Program-made: the position numbers and the translations under genes
NCBI GenBank assembly: GCA_958299035.1
Contig: CATQJL010000001.1
Span: 49,416,461 to 49,480,460 of the forward strand
Reading direction: 5' to 3'
DNA from: Cylicocyclus nassatus
Taxonomy: Eukaryota; Nematoda; Chromadorea; Rhabditida; Strongylidae
Length of the DNA: 64,000 bases
Notes under the pieces: model-generated
Told to the model about the DNA's origin: nothing
The model's input: only the letters and a program-made list of their open reading frames with translations
The model's database searches: none
Shown: piece by piece, positions 35,231 through 45,500 of the stretch
Numbering within the stretch: position 1 is the first letter of the stretch
Layout of the letters: every line of letters starts with the position of its first letter

Positions 35231-37201
35231 ATGAACAACGATTTCGACAGAAGAGAAAGAACGGTGTTCGTATCCATGATACACAAATCGATTAACGATG
35301 ACAGACTGTATGACTTGATGAGCAAGGCACGTTAGTGAATGTTATACTTTATGGCTTCATAATGCATCTATAGAGTTATCTGTTACAGGCAGGACCGATT
35401 GAAAAAGTGATCTTCAAGGAGAATCCGGATGGCACTTTGCTGCACGCGCTCGTGATTTTCAGGAACATACAATCTGTTGTCTTCTCCATGCTGCATTTGC
35501 AACCTTTGATGGGCAACTCAAAACTGGTTCAGATTCGTCCATTACGGTACGTGTATAGACTATTTATTGCACCAGAGGCGAGCGACCCTGCAGACACTGC
35601 GCTCTCAGATCGAACGCTCTCTTATGTCTCTGACCGTCTGCTTCCTCCGAAGCGAAGTGTCCTAAGTCGGTCGCGCAGTGGCGTTCAGTCTCTGCGTGCA
35701 ATGAATGGCCTACAGCACTATTGCTGTTTGGTGTTTTCTATTCAGAAAACCCAGAATGCCCAAAAAGTATTCAAGTAGGCCTTAGTTGGGGATGAATAAT
35801 TGCTTATATGAATTAGGCTGACTAGTCCAGGGTTACTGTGATGGAGAGTAATTTTCTACTAGCTGCATCGAGACTGAGGCGCCGGCCAGTTTTCGCTCAA
35901 AAGCGGCCAAAAGCGCCCAAATTTCTCTAATCTTTGTTCACTTTCTCTCATTTCTCCTCAGACGAGAAAGTGAAAAAACATTAGAGAAATCTGGGCGCTT
36001 TTGAGCGTTTTTAGGCGCTTTTAGGCGCTCTTGAGCGAAGTCTGGCCGGGGCCGGAGGTGCAATAGCCGGCTGGTTGCTGTACTATGTTGTGGATGAGGA
36101 AAAGAGATCAGCAGCGGTTGGTGAAAATCTCCTACAAGTTTTACTTAGGTGCGTTACGGCTATTTTGGACCGTACCAGTAGCTGTGCGAGCGCTACTGAT
36201 AGCTATGAAATTCAGTTCTTGTCCAGTGTCAAATCGGTTAGCCGGCTTGGATGTCTAGCAGGAACTGGCTCATTATAAGATGCGCATATGTGAAGACGGC
36301 TGCACCATGCTGCATTTTGCTTGCTTGACTTTAACCACATTATATGGGTCGCACTGTGCCATGTAATGTGTGTAGGTTGAAACATTTTTGACTGATTTTT
36401 TTCAATCACTCATTTCCAATCTCGTGTAGCACAGGCAACACACCTCCTCAGATTCTTTGTGATTTGATAGGCGTGGCATAATTTATCTTTGGAAACCGAT
36501 GTAGGGCAGTTTTCATACTCGTGGAATACTGTCTCATGTGTGCCTAACACGAGGTAGAGTAACAAGCACCCCAATTAGGCACCTCCTCTGTTGATCCTTT
36601 CATCCTAATGTTGTGCATCGTGATAGGACCAGTAGTTCACGGAAGTGGTGTTTAGTTGAGTGTTCATACCTGCACCCCGCAACACGCTGAGACACGATGC
36701 TGTCCACTACAAAACTTGTATTATGGAACTGGTATATATACAATATCTTTTATTACTCACCATGTTTTTCAGCGAGAGCTCACATCGCACTTCTCCGTGG
36801 TGCTACTCCCATCTCAGCAGAAAGGAGTTATCGAAAGATGGAGCCTTCCAGCAGAACAAAGACCAGCCAAAATCAGCCTTGAATGCTGGACGTGATTGCT
36901 GTGCTGCAAATATGATAGACCTGCATTTGAACTCCTCACTGAAGTCTGCTCAGGGGTAAATTTTATCTCACCGCGTCTATGTACTTGTCAAAGCTTTTAC
37001 TTTCAGTGATCAATTTTTGATGTTCCTTTGCATAGGTCCCTTAAATGTAGCGATAAGAGTGATTTCTAGCTTTTTAGCGAGCCGTATCCTATCATCACCA
37101 GTGGTCGTGGAACTCCTTCTCTACACCCTCCATCTGTACACAATCCCATGGTGCAGAGTACAGGTTCGCGGCAGAAGCGTTTTACCTTGTTTTCTTTTTA
37201 A
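35231..37201 (+). CDS. RBM7/RBM11-like RRM RNA-binding protein (4 exons, 186 aa)
   Basis: Exons 35231-35326, 35389-35546, 36773-36955 and 37078-37201 join in phase to 186 codons. Residues about 10-87 form one RRM: RNP2-like TVFVSMI (11-17), LYDLMSKAGPIEKV around 26-39, DG at 46-47, an RNP1-position strand LLHALVIF (49-56) lacking the usual aromatics, and GNSKLVQIRPLR closing the fold. The helix-1 AGP motif and the DG loop are most like RBM7, the RNA-binding subunit of the nuclear exosome targeting complex; SF3B4 is a weaker alternative. The tail is polar and proline-rich (TSGRGTPSLHPPSVHNPM) and likely disordered. The first intron is GC-AG in this model (AAG|GCACGT...TTACAG). A GT-AG alternative shifts both sites by 4 nt and changes Gly34 to Arg. 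Intron 2 holds a hairpin MITE. Tail exons rest on phase and splice sites only. Confidence 0.75.
35878..36053. mobile_element. Hairpin MITE in intron 2 of the RRM gene
   Basis: A 176-bp near-palindrome: GGCGCCGGCCAGTTTTCGCT on the left mirrors GCGAAGTCTGGCCGGGGCC on the right, and AAATTTCTCTAAT mirrors ATTAGAGAAATCT close to the loop. GCGCTTTTAGGC units are iterated in the right arm. No coding capacity. Confidence 0.88.
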
Positions 37202-37957
37202 CTTTGAGAAATTCCATTTTTTGACAGTCTCCTCTATAAAGTAGCTTTATGAATTCTATGAGCTGGGCCGTGCAGATGCAGTCTTACAAAGGAAGGTTTG
37301 TTGGTCGAAATGGCCTTTCAAGAGATGCATATACCATCCTCAAGGGCATGGAACGCTAATTTAGTTCTGTCTACCTTATAGAGGAAGAATTCTGGACGAA
37401 GAGTTAGGAGCTTTATTGAAGCAAATTTGAGGAGTAGGACAAACGATTTCCAACATTTTCCTAGCGCTCAAATGTAGCAGTGGTAATCATCTGGGTACTC
37501 TAGACAAAATAATATTCCGAATAATATAGGCGCACTTTGCTGCAAGTGCCTAGGAAGATTTTAACAGCTACTTTTTGCTTACTTGCGCACTAGAATTCTC
37601 GCATCATTGCTAGTAGTTCCTGGTCCGGCGCTCCGCGGATAAGAACAAAGATTTGGAACCATCTCATGTGCTCTTTAAAATGACATACATCCCATATTGG
37701 AAGGCCTTCGACCCAACTTCCCTTGTCACCTCCCTTAGTTTTGTATCAGTCCGGCGAAGCTTTCTTCGAACGTACGAAGATAATTCAGCCCTCCAATCTG
37801 CAGTCTTTCAAGTTGTGGAGCGCCCTTTACTAATTTCTGGGCCTTGTGGTTGGCAGGCATAAACAATAATTGCTCTTCGATAAGTTTCACTCCGGGTCCA
37901 TCCCTCTGATCTTTAGTTTCCTAATTAGTTTCTTATTGGAGAAGGGGGAACGTCCAT
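37202..37957. other. Spacer 3' of the RRM gene
   Basis: No supported exon or repeat. Short frames such as 37653-37862 lack motif and splice context. Confidence 0.45.
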
Positions 37958-38345
37958 GAGTTGCCGTAACGGTTGCCGAGGTTGCTGGGGTTGTTGTGGG
38001 TCCCTTCATACTACGCCGCTGGACGCAGCAACACGCGCTTTCTGCGGCGTATTATGAAGTCGCAGTGAAAATATACATCTCTCGCAGTAAGAAACACTCT
38101 CGGAGAACACGAACGTGCAGCAAATATAGAGATACATCCATAACCGACGAAGCTGTGCTGCCGTATATTTTCACCGCGACTGCAGCGGCGCACGCCGCAA
38201 GACGCGGCGTGTTGCCGAAGTTGCTGGGGTTGCCAAGGTTGCTGGTCGTTGCAGGACTTCAAGATAGCCTCCACGTTTCGCGCGCTCTTTAAGCTGTCTC
38301 TGACCCCGGCAACACCGGCAACCCTAACAACATCGGCAACCCTTA
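37958..38345. repeat. Hairpins and inverted GTTGC minisatellite between convergent genes
   Basis: Two adjacent hairpins (38004-38059, stem CTTCATACTACGCCGC; 38059-38180, stem GTCGCAGTGAAAATATAC, one mismatch each) are bracketed by GGTTGCTGGGGTTG-type units at about 37970-37998 and 38210-38245. The complementary CGGCAACA/CGGCAACC units lie at about 38307-38343. The block lies between the 3' ends of the RRM gene and the K+ channel gene. The TTCATACT end links it to the MITEs at 22375 and 23110. Confidence 0.8.
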
Positions 38346-38611
38346 AAGGAGTTGTGCGGCATCTCTTCTCTTCATTTCAGCGCAGGCATCTACTAATTCT
38401 TCTCCTCCAGTCGCAACTCGCTTTTATCGCAACTTTTGATATGATGACTCAAAGTATGTGAATTCGACTATAACCATGTTTAAGAGTATAAGTTTCTGAT
38501 GATGGAATACCACTTGTTTCTTGTTTGTTAAAGCTTCTTGTGAATTTTGATAATTTTATATGAAGACTGTCATATGTGAATTGATAAGTTTCGTTCCGTT
38601 TGATGTTTTAC

Positions 38612-39548
38612 CTAGCTCACTTTTTGTGCAGCTTCTTCGCAAATCTCTGTTTTATCATCCTGGTGTGCGGGCCTCATTGAGCGCCAACATCGGTATAATG
38701 GTTCAATTTCTGCATTTCCGTTCCTCACATGGACGCTGACGTTATGTCTCATGTCGTAACCAACCCTCTGTATCATCATTGTGTTTAACTGATAAACATG
38801 TACAAGGAGATGATAATACTGCATCGTTTGCCGATAAGTAGGGATGCTGAACATAATTCTTAGCGCTTAAGCGTTCCATCGCTGATCGGAATTTTATCTC
38901 GGAATGTTGATCGATAAATGAGTGTTCTCAAATAGCTATCACATTTTGTTATACATAATAAGCGACTAAGAGGCACACCAGAAACCTTTGTTTCAATTTT
39001 TGCCTTGCCGGCAAAATCTGGCTCTGAGGAAGAGATTGACTGCCGGGGTTTGTGATTTGTTGAATACATACCGAGAAGTTCACTCGAAGTATGCTCATAA
39101 TTTATGTGGTCACTTTCCTGCAACGCAGGGAATGGTGCCACATCTAACGCTTTTGTAGCAAAAAAAAGCCGGCTACGGTCTTACATTTGACATTGTTTTG
39201 TCATATTCATAAAGAAATGATTACAACCTATTGCTGTTCAAGTTCATAGTTAGCTCTTTGAGTTGGTAATACTTTTTCCAACACTATCTGTTACGAGGCG
39301 TGAAACTAAAGATTTATTCTCATTTCTGCTTAGAAGATAACAATCTATACTGTACATATATCTATTGCACATATCAATCGTATTCGTTGTTGCCAGCGGT
39401 GGCACTGTTAGTGAATTGCTGAGCTTGAATCAAGCAACAGTCTTGATAAGGGGACTCGTAGTAGCTCCATTCGCACGGTCTCTTCGAATATGTCGTCTGG
39501 TCGGGAATCTCCGTAAGAGGTAATTGTTGGCTACGGCCGAAACTTGCG
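38612..39548 (-). other. K+ channel cytoplasmic tail exons
   Basis: Exons 39548-39439, 39117-38986 and 38788-38612 (TAG 38614-38612). They encode RRFPTRRHIRRDRANGATTS (basic, just after S6), then KPRQSISSSEPDF, then an acidic end (QDDKTEICEEAAQKVS). Phases fit S6 and one another. The donor at 39439 is GTTGCT, as weak as the one after exon 3. The sequence is not conserved enough to identify by eye, so an independent gene is possible but less economical. Confidence 0.55.
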
Positions 39549-42500
39549 CTAAAATAACTTGCTATAGAAAGCTGTAACAAGAAAGCCTTCGGATACATTT
39601 TCAAGCTGGTAAGATAAAATGAAAAAGGATAGAGGATACTTCCAGGTGTATGGATGATAAATTAAAAAAAGGTTAGGATGTGAATGCATGCTTTTGGAAG
39701 GATCACTGGCCTGTTGAAAACTTACTTAAACGAGTATATTGCTAGTGTCTCTGAAATCATTAAGGTAACGAGTATGTCATTTTCACGGCACCAGATTGCG
39801 TAAAGGCAATGCAGATCAATTTCTAGAATCATTTTGGCTTGGTAGGGAAGAAATACAGCAAGTAATGTGGACAGCATTAGACTGATGCGACAAGCTTTAT
39901 GAATGGCTCTCAAGTATCTAGAAAATCTAGGCTTCACTGAAGTTCAAATTTCGAAGCTAAATAATCCTGAACCGGATCTTCTCCCCAAGGGATTCTACAA
40001 TTTTTCTGCGCCAAAAGATATGTACTGGAGACATACTATCAGTTGTAATAATTGTGTCGTATCTTTGAAAGGTTGAAGAAAAAAGCTAAGAACATGGGAA
40101 ACATTTTACTTCTCGCAGTATGATTGCAGTCACGTATTCTAGACTTTGAAAGCTTAACCAATGAAATCAAAGCTTTTGCATGTTTTAGGATTGCCTTCAG
40201 ATCAAAAAAAAAATTTTCTCTTCAATTTGAATGCGAGTTTCTTCAATGCGAGGGATGGGTTCTGGATTCAGTCAATAAACATTTCCGTTTGGTGACTCTT
40301 TCTTCTTAAAGCATGAGGAAGATTTGCTTGCTTATTTGACTGACAGTGAGTTATCAATGTGACAAAATTTTGTCTAAATTTGGGCAAGGAGTACCCTAAT
40401 TTCACGCGTATAAGGCGCACTTTTTCGATTTTTCAAGAGAGCCGCTCAGCCGCTTCACTGTATTCCGGAAAGAGACCTTTATACCACACGATTCTCTTAA
40501 GCAATATACAGCACGTTATAGGGTTTCTTGGTAGTAAAGTCTCTTGGCGTGTCTGGGCTGGTCGATTTTGGAAAAAAAGTCCCCCGCGCCTTATACGCGT
40601 GAAATTAGGGTACATAATTTAAGAGAACCTATTTAACAAATTTTGCAAGGCAGGCATTATTATATGTGCTTCGAGTTGCGAACTTTGGACTGACTAAGAC
40701 GGTCACTTTCAATGATGATGCAAAATGTAGTTCTTTAGATACATCATTTCCTCCTCTTTTTTCTTCGAAGACAAATCGAATATTTATTGCGTTTTTCAAA
40801 CAATATAGCCAACCAACGAACAAACCTTGATGAATCTGCTCCTCTTCTATGGCTCTTTGCTGTGCTGTTGCAAACTTTTCAACAATCATCGAGATTGGAA
40901 AAGCGAGTACAATTATACCACATATGGATGTCGCTGTCGCTACCATTTTCCCAACTGGAATCATTTTGTTATCGGCATGAGCTGAAGCCTCACTCCAACG
41001 GTATGAGGTAAACTGTCACTTACATGCAGTCACTGGTTTTGCATCACCATAACCCACTGTTGCCATCGTAACTCTGAAATGATATAAGCTTTTAAGGCTT
41101 AGAAACCGCGAGTCTTGAGCTTTGCGTCCTATATTCAAAACTGTGCTTTTTATACTTATTACACATCAGGTATGAGCTTTTTCTCATCAGAGTACAAATA
41201 CAAAACTATTGACATCCCACGTCCATTGTTTGAGACCAAGCAAGCATGCCTACATTCCCCAGCACCCATATAAGCTGCCAGTCTAAGCTCTATAAGGATG
41301 TGAAGTTCTGAGAAAGAATGTAGACTTAGACCCAGCTTTTGAGATAATCAAGACGTCAATGTTACCAGGAATACTTTGAACGAAGTTTGAAAATGCGTAG
41401 CTCATGTCAACCATCTTTTCGATTTATTGTATGCGGGACCGAGAAAAGTGCATTAGCTTAACAGAAAAGCTTCGTACATGGATAGATGTCTAGTCTCTTT
41501 GACTAGTTATCTTCAGAATTCTAATTGAATTAATTTTCTGTAGATCCTCGCAACGTAAAGTTAGCTAAACTTTTGTTCAACATTTTTTCTTCGGATTATC
41601 ATCACTGAAGAGCTTTACTCTAATTATGGGACTTCAGGAAAGAAAAAAACGAAATGGCTCTTGTAAAATTTCGTTGGGTTAGCCATTGAAATACAGAATT
41701 GGCCGAGATTCTTACTTTCTTACAATGTTTCGCAGAAAAAAGTCATATGGTAATTTGTTAAACGATTGTTCTTGTTCACGTTGATGAAAAATCAAAGGAC
41801 ACCGACGCTTGCAGCAATCAGTGTGTTATTTTCAAAGTGAATTTTATTGCAGTAACTGTTCTGCTTTGAGTACTTTTCTCTTTAGATTGAAAAATTTACT
41901 CACACACACCACCAGCATGCTGCTGGTATGGAGTAAAAGTCGGAATGAGGTTCGTCCTTTTCCAAATAATACATAATGGTGGAGAAGAATATTATACCCG
42001 TCAATAGGAACATGCTCAACATACTCAGCTCTGTTATAGATGACTTCAGCGTTTGTCCAAATGTCTGTAATGGTTTTTTTAGCAATTCGTCTTGATTTGA
42101 TGAAAGATAACCTGCAGACTGCTGCTATATCGGGCAAGCTTGAAAACTCGTGCCATTCTGAGAACACGTAGTACGCGAACGACCAGCATTGCTCCTAAAA
42201 TCCAAAGTTTTTCGAAATCAGTAAACTCTACGGAAATCGTGCTTAGACAACATAAGACAGATCTGTTAAACACAGAAGGTCAACAGACAGATAGAACACG
42301 AAATGTCAATTACCTATCCACGTTTGGGCACCTCTCGTCAGCTCCTCGCCTGGAATCACTGAAGTGAAAACAGACAAAGCACATCACGGTAAGATAAGGA
42401 GAAGGATTTAGAGGTGAAGCTAAGTTTGATAAAAATGAAGTGGAGACGTGTCGTTTGGAGCTTCTTGTGTTCCTTGTTGTGAAACTGAACTTGTGCGAAG

Positions 42501-45500
42501 GAGCTTCAAAAGATATTTGAGTGAATTCTATTACTACGTATGACAGTGGGGGAAATTGACGTGTGGGTATGGTACTATTTACTATTTACACTACTTGTGC
42601 TGAAAAACATACGGAAGGAAGAGGGGAAGACAAGATGAGAAAATTTTTCATTTCTCAAACTAATTTGCATATCTGCGGAGAATTTCCGGTTTGGATGTTT
42701 TTTATCAGATTGTAAACTCGCAGGTATCTACTTATAGATTTTTGCTTTATGCATTACTAAAATCGCTGAGGAATTGCAAAGATTATAATCTCTTTCGCAT
42801 CTACGTGAGGGTTTTTTGGAGAATTTCCGGTTTGGTTTTTTATCAAGTTTGAACTTGCAGGTGCTTATAGATTTTCTCTATGTATTGCTAAAATTCGCGT
42901 AACTTCTTCTCTCCAAAAATTGAGAAATTGAAAATTTCGACGCATCTTGCTCTAGCACGATAGCATTGAAAGCGCGGTTGATTACTGCGTATTGAGGAAA
43001 ATGTTCTCGGCTTTCAGTATGAAACCATCTTTTCAGATTTACAAAGGGAGTTCGACAAGCACTTCATGCTCGATTGAGGAAAAGGGAGATCAGAAATGAC
43101 GAAGGTGACAAGTGAAGAAGTATCACATAATATTCATGCAAAGACTAATCCGGCACATTCGAATCTCACCTGTCAATTCTTTGAAGTGAGAATGAACTCC
43201 AACTAAAGGTAAGCCCAATTCCAAATAGAATGGCAGTATCGTGAGCATATCAATAATGTTCAGGGTTTTCGTGATGAATTCACCTCTTCTCGGGTAGATT
43301 ACCAACCTAGACAGATTCACTGTAGAGGTTTTCCCTAGAAATTTTCAAGGCGATACCTGATGAAGTACTCGAAGGTGAACCACCCTATGCAGATGTATTC
43401 CAGCACAACAAGGGCAAATGTTGGATTGTCAGTCGGTTTGTAGACAAAGTCAGGAAACTCCTCACTTCGACCGACTGATGCACCAAATTTGTTGAGTTTC
43501 TCGCTCTGAATGAGGAAATGTTAGTTTGGTAAGCAAGTTTTCGGACAAAATCTATTCTTGGGATCTAGTTCATGTACACAAGTGAGAACCTGTAGCCGTA
43601 CCCTCGCACACATATAGCTAACATCTGAGCAAGTGGGAGGAAACTAGGACCGATGGGGGCGGAATTTGCCACTTTTCAGTCATCTCGTTTCTCTTGTTAA
43701 TTGGGCGATTCATACAAATTGTGTATGTTATATAAGTAAGTGTGTATTATAGATTGGAGCATATGGGAATGTCGCGACGTTTATGGAAGTGAGAGATACG
43801 GGGAAGATCAAAATTCTATTTTTCCAAATCTCGCCTGCAGTTTTGCATCTACAAGCAAGAGACTTTGACTGTCCGTTTCACCACTACCCATATTGTCAAA
43901 ATTCAGATACTGCATTGTCAGACCTCATACTTTCGCAGATGAGCGTGATGCAGCTAACAATGTTTCTGCTACTCTCAGTAATGACCATCCCTTGCTTTCG
44001 CTACAGATATTACCACTACTATAATATATTGGATTACAGCTTTTCTCAGTAACAATGACTTCTCGACATTTCCCTTATAATGAAACAACAGCTGTCTACA
44101 AAAACCCATTAGCGAATCTATTTGTGTCATTTTGTACAAGAGACAATAAAAGTCCATTAGTTGACTTTCAAGGATTAAATGCGTTGCCATGAACTGAGGA
44201 GAGCCAGTAAATTTTCGAGCAAAATTTTGCAAACCTCGCTTGTTTTGACGTGCATATAGTGGTAGGCCGATGCATTGCTGGCATCCTCTTGAAATTCAGG
44301 CATTGATCCCAAAATCAAACCTAAACAATACCGTACATAATTAAACAATTCCAAACTTGATTTTGTTTTTGCCCACCAAACACGCTAGCGAATACGAAAA
44401 GCACGGAAAGTACGGCGAATACTGCCGCAGGGACCGAAGATTGTGGATCTTCTAGAAACCGCCACGTGGAGAGGCGAAAAGAGTATAGGTAAGCCTAGAA
44501 GGTCGTGTCAAGATAAATACTGAAAACGGCTGAGGTTTCTTACCCCGTCGAATTCCGTCTCGTATTCATCGAGACTAGACGCTGGTTGCAGATGCGATCT
44601 TGTTGTAGATGGATGTCGAGGCAAAGCGCAGCATTTAGATAACTGAAAATTTTACATGAAGTTGAACGAGAGAGAAATTTCTTTGTATTTCATCAAATTA
44701 TTTATTGAAACGGTATCAATACTGTTTTAGGTATCAATACAGGGTGTCCTAAAAGATGTGCCTACTGTTCGATTGTTATTAATACTCTTAACTTGTCGTG
44801 AAATCCTCGAAAATATCTAGGCATTGTTTTTTAGTGCTGGCTTCCGCTTGGATTTACAGCATGGAGCGGACCGATTTCTCGTCATTACTGTAGGATTACG
44901 GTAAGAACTAGTAGCATATGGCGCCACTCTGAGATAGGCCATTCGAAAAAAAATCGGTTCTTATGGTATGTTTGGCATAACTTTTGAGAAAAGCGCTGCG
45001 GTGGAGTGCGAGTTTCATATTCAACAGCTTTAACCTAATTAACCTAATTTAGGAGTTTTCAGCCTCTTTAGTCCTTTTATAGGGGTAAAATATGACTCTT
45101 AGGTTTCGGACAGAGTTCACGCGATTTGATCGTCGCGATTCAATCGCTACAAGACAACTTTACGAGTTTAATGCATGCCGACCAGCTTGCATTTCGGTTG
45201 TGATACTTTTCCAGCCCGAAATTTTTGAATGTAAAATGAAAATGAATGAAAATCGCGGCGACTGAATCGCGACGACCACATCGCGTGAACTCTGTCCGAG
45301 CTTCAATGACGCAAAATCCCCCACAAGGTTCCTACCGTGATCCTACAGTAATGAAGAGGAAACGTTGATATGCTTCATACTACAAATCTAAGTTAGAGGC
45401 CTCTGCAAAATGGCACTTTAAACGACTTCATGACAAAAGAGCTGTTGACATTCAAACAGTAGGTATATTTTTAGGACATTGTATTTTGGCCATCTCAATA

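Noticed and set aside
39374..39598. A 74-codon minus frame with a signal-peptide-like start (MYPKAFLLQLSIASYFSASF) and a Cys-Cys motif
   Set aside because: It overlaps, in another frame, a better-supported K+ channel tail exon (39548-39439) with a TTTTAG acceptor and phase match. A small secreted protein remains an outside possibility.
41844..42273. Long minus frames around S4-S5 read without splicing
   Set aside because: They translate intron sequence. S4 and S5 are separate exons (42194-42112 and 42064-41904) whose join restores the usual S4-S5 linker.
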